From NCBI GenBank assembly GCA_900753285.1, contig CAADYN010000241.1, forward strand, positions 1-5,829: a stretch of DNA of 5,829 bases. Direction: 5' to 3'. The stretch is from Clostridia bacterium. GTDB taxonomy: Bacteria; Bacillota; Clostridia; Oscillospirales; CAG-272. Under the pieces are notes generated by a model. The model was given only the letters and a program-made list of their open reading frames with translations, had not been told where the DNA came from and made no database searches. This document shows positions 1 through 5,739 of this stretch, one piece after another (position 1 is the stretch's first letter; each line of letters opens with the position of its first letter). The position numbers and the translations under genes were made by a program.

Positions 1-2
1 GC

Positions 3-57
3 TGAGTAGGAGAGAATACCATCCCACTCACGAGAATTTACCTTACGGAAAATTCTC
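3..57 (+). promoter_or_regulatory. luxS leader hairpins, possible attenuator
   Basis: Two inverted repeats lie just ahead of luxS. The first is imperfect: TGAGT with GG (3-10) pairs with CC plus ACTCA (23-30). The second is stronger: GAGAATTT (32-39) pairs with AAATTCTC (50-57), and after an A-A mismatch an inner CC/GG pair closes a TTAC loop. A T-rich patch (63-70, TTTGTTTT) follows the second hairpin by five bases, so it could be a weak terminator for an upstream gene or part of a leader. GAGAAT at 12-17 can also pair with 52-57, which would compete with the second hairpin. No known SAM or SAH riboswitch core is visible, but the leader is cut by the window edge. The pairing is read directly from the sequence; any function is inferred. 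Confidence 0.35.
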
Positions 58-100
58 CGACATTTGTTTTAAAACCACAGAAGAGGAACGGTATTATAAT

Positions 101-556
101 ATGGAAAAAATAGCGAGCTTCACCGTTGACCACAGACTTCTCGACCCCGGAATTTACGTGTCCCGCAGAGACGGAGATATCACGACCTACGACCTGCGCA
201 CACGAAAGCCGAATGCGGGGTCTTACATGGACAACGTGACAATGCACACGGTAGAGCATCTTTTCGCAACCTTCGTCCGCAACAGCAGCATCAAAGACAG
301 CGTAATCTACTTCGGTCCCATGGGATGCCGCACGGGATTTTATCTTCTTGTACGCGGGGAGAGCGACGAAACGGTTCTCTCGATAGTGCTTGACGTGCTT
401 GAGAAGATATGCGCATACGACGGTCCGGTATTCGGTGCATCCGAGATAGAATGCGGAAACTACCGCGAGCTTGAACTGAACCGAGGCAAGGAAGAATGCG
501 CGAAGTACCTTGAAGTATTAAAAAGCAAGGTCAACGATTTCAAATACAGAACATAA
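101..556 (+). CDS. luxS: S-ribosylhomocysteine lyase LuxS (AI-2 synthesis)
   Basis: This cytosolic metalloenzyme cleaves S-ribosylhomocysteine to homocysteine and 4,5-dihydroxy-2,3-pentanedione, the precursor of autoinducer-2. It acts in the activated methyl cycle after Pfs nucleosidase. The 151 residues match the usual LuxS length (about 150-170). The metal-site motif HTVEH gives ligands His49 and His53 with catalytic Glu52. The motif FGPMGCRTGFYL carries catalytic Cys76, and GASEIECGNY supplies the third metal ligand, Cys118. The start MEKIASFTV is the typical family N-terminus, and no other start codon lies in frame nearby. An AGAGGA Shine-Dalgarno (82-87) sits 13 bases upstream, slightly far. 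The gene appears monocistronic in view: it converges on the anti-sigma gene across a shared terminator, and no pfs or methionine-cycle gene is adjacent. All key residues are present, so it should be active. Confidence 0.97.
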   Translation: MEKIASFTVDHRLLDPGIYVSRRDGDITTYDLRTRKPNAGSYMDNVTMHTVEHLFATFVRNSSIKDSVIYFGPMGCRTGFYLLVRGESDETVLSIVLDVLEKICAYDGPVFGASEIECGNYRELELNRGKEECAKYLEVLKSKVNDFKYRT

Positions 557-599
557 AAAAGAAGAGCTGCCTTTTAATTATGGTAGCTCTTTCTGTTTT
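554..599. terminator. Bidirectional intrinsic terminator between luxS and the anti-sigma gene
   Basis: AGAGCTGCC (563-571) pairs with GGTAGCTCT (582-590), giving nine pairs with one G-T wobble and a ten-base AT-rich loop; A562-T591 adds one more pair. On the + strand the stem is followed by TTCTGTTTT (591-599). On the - strand it is followed by TCTTTTTTA (562-554), a cleaner T-run. It therefore can end transcription from both converging genes. The + strand T-tract runs up to the stop codon of the minus-strand gene, and the minus T-tract reaches the luxS stop codon, so the two genes are packed as tightly as a shared terminator allows. Confidence 0.87.
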
Positions 600-1954
600 C
601 AGTAGATTCTGTAATCCGCGTCGCGCTCTCTTGCACCCCTTGCGTTTGTCTGTGTATCCGAAACTATTTTCTCAAAATCATATGTGAACAGCGTACAGTC
701 GGGATATTCGCGCTCGAAATCGTTCTTGACGCTGTCGTATATCTCGCCGAGCCTTTCAGCTGAGATACCGAATGCGGCGGCAATATCGGATATCGACCAG
801 TCGGAGACGTATTTCATGCCGTTTTTCGACAGCCAGCTTGTGTATGACGAAACGCCGACTTCGGAGATAAGCGCGGTTTTGTATTTGTACTCGAAGTAGT
901 CATGCTCCGAGCCTGTCTTGTCTCCGCCGTTTTCGTAATACGCCGTTATCTCGTCCCATTTTCCCTCTTCAAAGAGAGATACATCGGGGATATCGCAGTA
1001 GTATGCGCCGTCTCCCAGAGCGAAATCTCTGAACTTGGCGGCAAACGTCTCGTCCTTCTCGGAGAAATATCTGTAGAACGAAACTATATTGACCGCGCAC
1101 TTGTCCTCATCCGCGAGACTGAACGCCCAGTCGCTGAATTCTTCCTTACCCGCAAGAGCAACGAGGTTCTTCGGGATATCGTGGTAAGAATTACGGAACA
1201 CGGACGAATGCGCGCAGCTTTTCACGGGAATATATATATAGTTGAAGTGAGTCGACGAAAGCTCCACGGAAGTCATCATCGAATTCATTGCTCTGTCATC
1301 TCCCGCGTCACCCTCTTCGGCGGCTGCGGAGCCCATCAAAATTCCGCCGCAGGCTTCTTCGGAAAAATCGTTTGTCGGCGCGGATTTCAGCTCCGCTTCA
1401 GGCTCGGCGCGTTCCGGGATGTCATCCGAAGATTCCGGCAGAGCGGTTTCGTTTTCTTCCTCAATCACCGCGCTGCCGTATACCGGAGGAATGAGTGAGA
1501 GCGACATATGCGAGTTTTTCACAATATCGTTTCTCGCGGCATTGCTTTGTGCGCTTCTCTCTTCCTCTGCCGGATTTTCATCGGAGATGAGAACGTCGGC
1601 TTCGGCTTCAAGTGAATACGCCGAGGCTGTATCGTTCATCGATGCGGATTTTTTCATTATATGCGGCAGAACATTTACCCCTACAAGTGTAACTATCGCC
1701 AAACAAGCGGCAAGGCTTCCGTACCTAACAAGAAGCCTCTTTGCTTTACTGTGTTTTGTTTTATTTTTGGTTGAGTCGGCAGCCTTCAGCACCTTCCCAT
1801 CTTTTTCCGCGCGTATCTGTGCCATGACGGAGTTTTTTATGCTCGTTTGCGGCGTAGGATATGCTGCACGAAGAAGGGACGAGTACTTTTTCATTTCCTC
1901 GTCGGAGAACACAGCACCGTTCTCTTCTTCGTTGTATCTTAAATCTTCACTCAT
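599..1954 (-). CDS. Putative membrane-anchored ECF anti-sigma factor
   Basis: This 451-residue protein is encoded just downstream of an ECF sigma gene, the usual place for its inhibitor. Residues 1-76 form a charged N-terminal part ending in a Lys/Arg-rich stretch. One membrane segment spans about 78-98 (GSLAACLAIVTLVGVNVL). The positive-inside pattern places the N-terminus in the cytoplasm, where it would bind sigma, and the rest outside. Residues about 104-228 are Ala/Glu/Ser/Asp-rich and probably a disordered stalk. Residues about 235-435 look folded, with many aromatic residues. There is no HxxxCxxC zinc anti-sigma motif and no Cys before residue 84. The start is supported by AGAGGTG (1972-1966), 11 bases upstream. 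A promoter of ECF type lies about 130 bases upstream, and a terminator follows the stop. I infer the anti-sigma role from context and topology; I do not recognise the outer domain, and another envelope-linked function is possible. Confidence 0.65.
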   Translation of the reverse strand: MSEDLRYNEEENGAVFSDEEMKKYSSLLRAAYPTPQTSIKNSVMAQIRAEKDGKVLKAADSTKNKTKHSKAKRLLVRYGSLAACLAIVTLVGVNVLPHIMKKSASMNDTASAYSLEAEADVLISDENPAEEERSAQSNAARNDIVKNSHMSLSLIPPVYGSAVIEEENETALPESSDDIPERAEPEAELKSAPTNDFSEEACGGILMGSAAAEEGDAGDDRAMNSMMTSVELSSTHFNYIYIPVKSCAHSSVFRNSYHDIPKNLVALAGKEEFSDWAFSLADEDKCAVNIVSFYRYFSEKDETFAAKFRDFALGDGAYYCDIPDVSLFEEGKWDEITAYYENGGDKTGSEHDYFEYKYKTALISEVGVSSYTSWLSKNGMKYVSDWSISDIAAAFGISAERLGEIYDSVKNDFEREYPDCTLFTYDFEKIVSDTQTNARGARERDADYRIY

Positions 1955-2034
1955 ATCTGACCACGCACCTCTTTTATCTCTTCGCTAAATTCAGGACAAT
2001 ATTCATCATCGTTATCAGCGCAGCCGCTTTCCAA
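1951..2034 (-). CDS. Candidate 27-residue ORF overlapping the anti-sigma start
   Basis: A TTG-initiated frame runs through most of the sigma/anti-sigma gap and ends in TGA inside ATGA, so its stop overlaps the ATG of the anti-sigma gene, the classic arrangement for translational coupling. The predicted peptide is very acidic (nine Asp/Glu against one Lys and one Arg) with two cysteines eight residues apart (positions 5 and 13). The frame is closed upstream by TAG, and no ATG or better start exists in it. No convincing Shine-Dalgarno precedes the TTG, which argues against translation. The Shine-Dalgarno of the anti-sigma gene lies inside this ORF. It could be a small regulatory peptide, a remnant of an earlier anti-sigma N-terminus now out of frame, or chance. 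I do not recognise it. Confidence 0.25.
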   Translation of the reverse strand: MESGCADNDDEYCPEFSEEIKEVRGQI

Positions 2035-2092
2035 AGTTGTATTTTTAATCTAATTTTAATGAATCATATCTTGTCTCTTAATCATCTGACCA
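1955..2092. repeat. 9-bp direct repeats bracketing most of the sigma/anti-sigma gap
   Basis: ATCTGACCA occurs at 1955-1963, touching the anti-sigma start codon, and again at 2084-2092, just past the -10 of the ECF-type promoter. On the coding strand both read TGGTCAGAT followed by ATGA or GA. The bracketed stretch is AT-rich in its right half (2041-2080). The repeats may be a relic of a small duplication or insertion, or a repeated operator. A chance 9-bp match in a stretch this short is unlikely but not negligible. Confidence 0.3.
1966..1972 (-). promoter_or_regulatory. Ribosome binding site of the anti-sigma gene
   Basis: On the minus strand AGAGGTG lies 11 bases before the ATG at 1954. 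GAGGTG is fully complementary to the anti-Shine-Dalgarno end of Firmicute 16S rRNA. This fixes the start of the 451-residue protein and suggests it can be translated independently of upstream frames. Confidence 0.75.
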
Positions 2093-2121
2093 TTAGACGC
2101 CGAATATTTAAATAAAGTTCC
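2093..2121 (-). promoter_or_regulatory. ECF-type promoter for the anti-sigma gene
   Basis: On the minus strand GGAACTT (2121-2115) and GTCTAA (2098-2093) are separated by 16 bases. This resembles the RpoE-type consensus (GGAACTT and TCTGA/GTCTAA-like with about 16 bp), and it also keeps the AAC and CGTC cores known for Bacillus ECF promoters (AAC, 17 bases, CGTC). The -35 lies within the last sense codons of the sigma gene (Gly-Asn-Phe) and the -10 lies after its stop. The predicted start near 2086 would leave a leader of about 130 bases before the anti-sigma gene. The match is seen directly; recognition by the neighbouring sigma factor is inferred. Confidence 0.5.
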
Positions 2122-2770
2122 CGTTTTTTAAAATTGTTTTGAGATTTGCTCTTCCCCTGTTAAGACGTGATTTTACCGTACCGAGTTCGATTCCGAGAGT
2201 GTCGGCTATGGTCTTGTACGGCAGCTCGTGTATGTCGCGCATTACGACCACTGCCCTCTGATCCTCCGGCAGCTGTTCTATCGCACGGCGCACACCGAGT
2301 ATCAGCTCTTTTTTCTCAAGCGATGACTCCGGAACCGTATTTCCGGAAGTTACCGGAACATCCCATTCCTTGTTGTCATCGTCGTCTTCTTCGGATGATG
2401 TCAGCGACACGGTCTGGTGACGGTTTTTGTGCCTTATGTAGTCCCGCGCGGAATTTGCGGCAATGCGGAACAGCCATGTCGAAAAAAGGCACTCCCCCCT
2501 GAACGACGAAAGCGAACGCCACGCCTTGATAAACGTGTTCTGCGCTATGTCGTCGGCGGCTTCCGTAGGCTGAGCGGCAGCAGAAAGGTACCTTAACGCC
2601 GTATTATAGACAAATTTTTCAAATATCTCCACAAGGGAGGAAAACGCCTCGTCGTCGCCGCTTTGCGCACGTTTCACCAGCTTGTCAACGTCCGCACGGT
2701 CGTCAATATCTCCGCGCAGCTCTTTCTCGACTTCGCTGTCAGGAGGGGCGTTGTATATTCCTAAAAACAT
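2108..2770 (-). CDS. ECF-family RNA polymerase sigma factor (sigma-70 type)
   Basis: This 220-residue protein directs core RNA polymerase to a stress- or envelope-type regulon. Region 2 spans about 40-115, with the core-binding motif DDIAQNTFIKAW (73-84) and the -10-recognition stretch around FSTWLFRIAANSARDYIR (96-113). A linker of about 40 residues contains a run of acidic residues (127-132). Region 4 spans about 155-212; its helix-turn-helix ELPYKTIADTLGIELGTVKS (182-201) is followed by RLNRGRANLK. There is no region 1.1 or region 3, as expected for ECF sigmas. About 28 residues precede the usual ECF start point. The ATG has a modest AGGA (2784-2781) ten bases upstream. The gene is first in a minus-strand operon with the putative anti-sigma gene and is preceded by a sigma-A promoter with no ECF motif. 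The precise ECF group cannot be assigned by eye. Confidence 0.95.
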   Translation of the reverse strand: MFLGIYNAPPDSEVEKELRGDIDDRADVDKLVKRAQSGDDEAFSSLVEIFEKFVYNTALRYLSAAAQPTEAADDIAQNTFIKAWRSLSSFRGECLFSTWLFRIAANSARDYIRHKNRHQTVSLTSSEEDDDDNKEWDVPVTSGNTVPESSLEKKELILGVRRAIEQLPEDQRAVVVMRDIHELPYKTIADTLGIELGTVKSRLNRGRANLKTILKNGNFI

Positions 2771-2827
2771 TATATATGTATCCTATCAAAATCACAAATG
2801 TCTGTCGCGTCAGTATCTGTATTCTTC

Positions 2828-2856
2828 ATTATAGCACAAATGCGCATTGCAGTCAA
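2828..2856 (-). promoter_or_regulatory. Sigma-A promoter of the ECF sigma gene
   Basis: On the minus strand TTGACT (2856-2851) and TATAAT (2833-2828) are separated by exactly 17 bases, a near-perfect housekeeping promoter (5/6 and 6/6). Transcription would start near 2821, leaving a leader of about 50 bases. An AT-rich stretch upstream (2860-2874) may act as an UP element. No GGAAC or even AAC triplet occurs on this strand between the promoter and the start codon, so no ECF-type autoregulatory promoter is apparent here. Confidence 0.85.
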
Positions 2857-2870
2857 CTTAAAGTATTTAA

Positions 2871-2912
2871 TTTTGCGGCGGCTTCCGTCATATAGCATAA
2901 TGAGGCGCAAAA
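2871..2912. repeat. Inverted repeat between the divergent promoters
   Basis: TTTTGCG (2871-2877) is complementary to CGCAAAA (2906-2912). Within it, CC-g-TCAT (2885-2891) pairs with ATGAGG (2900-2905). The dyad lies outside both predicted transcripts, so it is more likely a protein-binding operator or an old terminator than an RNA element. No regulator gene in the window is an obvious partner. Confidence 0.35.
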
Positions 2913-2943
2913 AGTAAATTTTTCGTAAACCATTGCATTTATG

Positions 2944-2972
2944 TGGAAAAACGGTGCGAAAAGTGGTATAAT
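2944..2972 (+). promoter_or_regulatory. Promoter of ppdK (extended -10)
   Basis: A perfect TATAAT (2967-2972) is preceded by TGG, giving the extended -10 form TGnTATAAT. At the right 17-base spacing lies TGGAAA (2944-2949), a 4/6 match to TTGACA. The extended -10 can make up for the weak -35. Transcription should start near 2979, giving a leader of about 120 bases before ppdK. The strong codon bias of the gene fits a strong promoter. Confidence 0.65.
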
Positions 2973-2979
2973 ATGCAGT

Positions 2980-3040
2980 GCAGCAGGTGCGTGACGTAGG
3001 CTGCCGCGCGTTTTTTTCGTGCAGTTTTTCCGCCGCGCCG
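2980..3040 (+). promoter_or_regulatory. T-rich ppdK leader with competing stems, possible attenuator
   Basis: GCAGC (2980-2984) can pair with GCTGC (3000-3004), and GTGCG (2987-2991) can pair with CGCGC (3005-3009) with one wobble; a run of seven T (3011-3017) follows, as in a weak terminator. The same CTGC-c-GCG (3001-3008) can instead pair with CGTGCAG (3018-3024), placing the T-run in a loop. The two folds exclude each other, the layout of an attenuator. The stems are short, so this is tentative, and no known riboswitch core is recognised. Confidence 0.28.
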
Positions 3041-3082
3041 ATAATTTTTGTCAGCAAATAAAAATTATATACTATTTATTGC

Positions 3083-3088
3083 GGAGGT
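3083..3088 (+). promoter_or_regulatory. Ribosome binding site that fixes the ppdK start
   Basis: GGAGGT sits ten bases before the ATG at 3099. The frame stays open upstream to a TTG at 3048, which would add 17 residues, but that codon has no Shine-Dalgarno. The ATG at 3099 gives MSKKYVYLFSEG, the normal PPDK N-terminus. Confidence 0.92.
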
Positions 3089-3098
3089 ACATTCAAAG

Positions 3099-5735
3099 AT
3101 GTCCAAAAAGTATGTTTACCTTTTCTCCGAAGGCAACGCTAACATGCGTGAGCTTCTCGGCGGTAAGGGCGCTAACCTCGCTGAAATGACGCATATCGGT
3201 CTTCCCGTTCCTCAGGGCTTCACCATCACAACAGAAGCCTGCACACAGTACTATGAAGACGGCAAGAAGATCAACGACGAGATCATGAATGAAATCATGC
3301 TCTACGTTGCTAAAATGGAAGAGATCAACGGCAAACAGTTCGGCGATCTCAAGAATCCTCTCCTCGTATCCGTTCGTTCCGGCGCAAGAGCATCCATGCC
3401 CGGTATGATGGACACAATCCTCAACCTCGGTCTTAACGACGAAGTTGTAGAAGCTATGATCGCAGGAAACGACGATCCCAAGTTCAAGAGATTCGTTTAC
3501 GACTCCTACAGAAGATTTATCCAGATGTTCTCCGACGTTGTTATGGAAGTCGGCAAGAAATATTTCGAGCAGCTCATCGACGAGATGAAGGAAAAGAAGG
3601 GCGTTAAGTTCGACGTTGATCTCACAGCAGACGACCTCAAGGAACTCGCTCAGCAGTTCAAGGCTGAATACAAGTCTAAGATCGGCGAAGATTTCCCGTC
3701 CGATCCTAAGGTACAGCTCTACGAAGCTATCCGCGCCGTATTCCGTTCATGGGACAACCCAAGAGCTAACGTTTACCGCCGTGACAACGATATTCCTTAT
3801 TCCTGGGGTACCGCTGTTAACGTAATGCCTATGGTATTCGGTAACCTTAACAACAACTCCGGTACAGGCGTTGCATTCACACGTGACCCTGCTACAGGCG
3901 AAAAGAAGCTTATGGGTGAATTCCTTGTAAACGCACAGGGTGAAGACGTTGTTGCAGGCGTTCGTACTCCTATGCCGATCGCGCAGATGGAAGAAAAGTT
4001 CCCCGACGCATACAACCAGTTCGTTGACGTTTGCAAGACGCTCGAAAACCACTACCGCGACATGCAGGATATGGAATTCACCGTTGAAAACGGCAAGCTC
4101 TATATGCTCCAGACCCGTAACGGTAAGAGAACCGCTCAGGCTGCTCTCAAGATCGCTTGCGACCTCGTTGACGAAGGCATGAGAACCGAGCAGGAAGCTG
4201 TTCTTATGATAGATCCCCGTAACCTTGACACACTTCTCCATCCTCAGTTCGACGCTAAGGCTCTGAAGAAGGCTGAAGCTATCGGCAAGGGTCTCGGCGC
4301 TTCTCCCGGTGCTGCCTGCGGTAAGATCGTGTTCACAGCAGACGACGCTAAGGAATGGAAGGCAAGAGGCGAAAAGGTAGTTCTCGTTCGTCTTGAAACA
4401 TCTCCCGAAGATATCGAAGGCATGAAGGCTGCTCAGGGTATCCTCACTGTTCGCGGCGGTATGACTTCTCATGCAGCAGTTGTTGCCCGCGGTATGGGTA
4501 CTTGCTGCGTATCCGGCTGCTCCGAAATCGTTATGGATGAAGAAAACAAGAAGTTCACCCTCGCAGGCAAGACCTTCCACGAAGGCGACTACATCTCCAT
4601 CGACGGTTCCACAGGTAACATCTACGACGGCATTATCCCCACAGTAGACGCTACAATCGCAGGCGAATTCGGTCGTATCATGGCATGGGCTGACAAGTAC
4701 AGAAAGCTCAGAGTTCGTACAAACGCCGACACACCTCGCGACGCTAAGAAGGCTCGTGAACTCGGCGCTGAAGGTATCGGTCTCTGCCGTACCGAGCATA
4801 TGTTCTTCGGCGAAGGCAGAATCGACGCATTCCGCGAAATGATCTGCTCCGAAACAGTTGAAGAAAGAGAAAAGGCTCTCGCTAAGATTCTTCCCATGCA
4901 GCAGGCTGACTTTGAAGCTCTCTACGAAGCTCTCGAAGGCACACCGGTTTGCATCAGATTCCTTGATCCCCCGCTCCACGAGTTCGTTCCCACCGCTGAA
5001 GAAGACATCGAAGCTCTCGCAAAGACTCAGGGCAAGTCCGTTGAAACCATCAAGGCTATCATCGCTTCCCTCCACGAGTTCAACCCCATGATGGGTCACA
5101 GAGGATGCCGTCTTGCAGTAACATATCCCGAAATCGCTAAGATGCAGACATCCGCTGTTATCCGCGCCGCTATCAATGTTAAGAAGGCTCATCCCGATTG
5201 GAATGTAAAGCCCGAAATCATGATCCCGCTGGTTGGCGAAGTTAAGGAGCTTAAGTACGTTAAGAACTTCGTTGTTGAAACCGCTGACGCCGAAATCAAG
5301 GCCGCAGGCGTAGAACTCGAATACGAAGTTGGTACAATGATCGAGATTCCTCGTGCCGCTCTCACCGCTGACGAAATCGCTAAGGAAGCTGACTTCTTCT
5401 GCTTCGGTACAAACGACCTTACACAGATGACATACGGCTTCTCCCGTGACGACGCAGGTAAGTTCCTTAATGCTTATTATGACGCTAAGATCTTCGAAAA
5501 CGATCCCTTCGCAAAGCTCGACCAGGTTGGTGTTGGCAAGCTCATGGAAATGGCTATCAACCTCGGCAGACCCGTTAACAACCACCTCCACATCGGTATC
5601 TGCGGCGAACACGGCGGCGACCCGACATCTGTTGAATTCTGCCACAGAATCGGTCTCGACTACGTATCCTGCTCACCCTTCAGAGTTCCGATCGCAAGAC
5701 TCGCTGCTGCTCAGGCTGCTATTGCAAATAGGTAG
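3099..5735 (+). CDS. ppdK: Pyruvate, phosphate dikinase (PPDK)
   Basis: This cytosolic enzyme interconverts ATP + phosphate + pyruvate and AMP + pyrophosphate + phosphoenolpyruvate. In anaerobic Clostridia it can run in the glycolytic or gluconeogenic direction. The 878 residues match the family (about 875). An N-terminal ATP-grasp domain (about 1-340) has the Gly-rich GGKGANLAEM (Lys23), Arg93 in SVRSGARASMPGMM, and Glu326 and Gln338. The swivelling phosphohistidine domain (about 385-515) carries GGMTSHAAVVARGMG with catalytic His458 and Thr456, the residue phosphorylated by regulatory proteins in plant and some bacterial PPDKs. The C-terminal PEP/pyruvate barrel (about 515-878) keeps Arg564, Arg620, Glu749, Asn772-Asp773 and Cys835. 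All expected catalytic residues are present. Codon use is strongly biased: from 3750 to 5645 no Leu TTA/CTA or Ser TCA codon appears, which suggests high expression. No gene for the PPDK regulatory protein is in view. Confidence 0.98.
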   Translation: MSKKYVYLFSEGNANMRELLGGKGANLAEMTHIGLPVPQGFTITTEACTQYYEDGKKINDEIMNEIMLYVAKMEEINGKQFGDLKNPLLVSVRSGARASMPGMMDTILNLGLNDEVVEAMIAGNDDPKFKRFVYDSYRRFIQMFSDVVMEVGKKYFEQLIDEMKEKKGVKFDVDLTADDLKELAQQFKAEYKSKIGEDFPSDPKVQLYEAIRAVFRSWDNPRANVYRRDNDIPYSWGTAVNVMPMVFGNLNNNSGTGVAFTRDPATGEKKLMGEFLVNAQGEDVVAGVRTPMPIAQMEEKFPDAYNQFVDVCKTLENHYRDMQDMEFTVENGKLYMLQTRNGKRTAQAALKIACDLVDEGMRTEQEAVLMIDPRNLDTLLHPQFDAKALKKAEAIGKGLGASPGAACGKIVFTADDAKEWKARGEKVVLVRLETSPEDIEGMKAAQGILTVRGGMTSHAAVVARGMGTCCVSGCSEIVMDEENKKFTLAGKTFHEGDYISIDGSTGNIYDGIIPTVDATIAGEFGRIMAWADKYRKLRVRTNADTPRDAKKARELGAEGIGLCRTEHMFFGEGRIDAFREMICSETVEEREKALAKILPMQQADFEALYEALEGTPVCIRFLDPPLHEFVPTAEEDIEALAKTQGKSVETIKAIIASLHEFNPMMGHRGCRLAVTYPEIAKMQTSAVIRAAINVKKAHPDWNVKPEIMIPLVGEVKELKYVKNFVVETADAEIKAAGVELEYEVGTMIEIPRAALTADEIAKEADFFCFGTNDLTQMTYGFSRDDAGKFLNAYYDAKIFENDPFAKLDQVGVGKLMEMAINLGRPVNNHLHIGICGEHGGDPTSVEFCHRIGLDYVSCSPFRVPIARLAAAQAAIANR

Positions 5736-5739
5736 GAGT

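Larger units (their letters stand above)
2771..3098. other. Divergent control region between the sigma gene and ppdK
   Basis: This 328-bp stretch has no credible gene. From left to right it contains the sigma gene leader (2771-2821), a minus-strand sigma-A promoter (2828-2856), an AT-rich patch and an inverted repeat (2871-2912), a plus-strand promoter (2944-2972), a T-rich leader with inverted repeats (2980-3040), an AT-rich stretch (3041-3080) and the ppdK ribosome binding site. The two -35 elements are back to back, 87 bases apart, so a protein bound between them could affect both genes. Confidence 0.8.

Noticed and set aside
95..100. TATAAT immediately before the luxS ATG as a -10 element
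   Set aside because: No -35 lies at 16-18 bases, and transcription would start inside the coding region, after the start codon.
902..1988. Plus-strand open frames of up to 198 codons opposite the anti-sigma gene
   Set aside because: They overlap each other and the well-supported minus-strand gene, and have no ribosome binding site or recognisable motif.
2769..2797. Second minus-strand promoter, TTGTGA-17-TATAAT, overlapping the sigma start codon
   Set aside because: It would start transcription inside the sigma gene beyond its ATG, and no alternative start with a ribosome binding site follows. The upstream TTGACT-17-TATAAT is stronger and correctly placed.
2873..2901. Weak plus-strand promoter TTGCGG-17-CATAAT
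   Set aside because: The -35 matches only 3/6, and the extended -10 promoter at 2944-2972 is a much better candidate for ppdK.
2770..3057. 95-codon open frame on the minus strand upstream of the sigma gene
   Set aside because: It runs across both divergent promoters and the ppdK leader, has a composition typical of non-coding sequence, and ends exactly where the sigma gene begins.
3048..3098. 17-residue N-terminal extension of PPDK from a TTG codon
   Set aside because: There is no Shine-Dalgarno before the TTG, whereas the ATG at 3099 has GGAGGT at good spacing and gives the standard PPDK N-terminus.
3747..5645. 632-codon open frame antisense to ppdK
   Set aside because: Its codons are exactly in phase with the ppdK codons, so it stays open only because ppdK avoids TTA, CTA and TCA. 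The translation resembles no protein family I know, and ppdK is complete with all catalytic residues.
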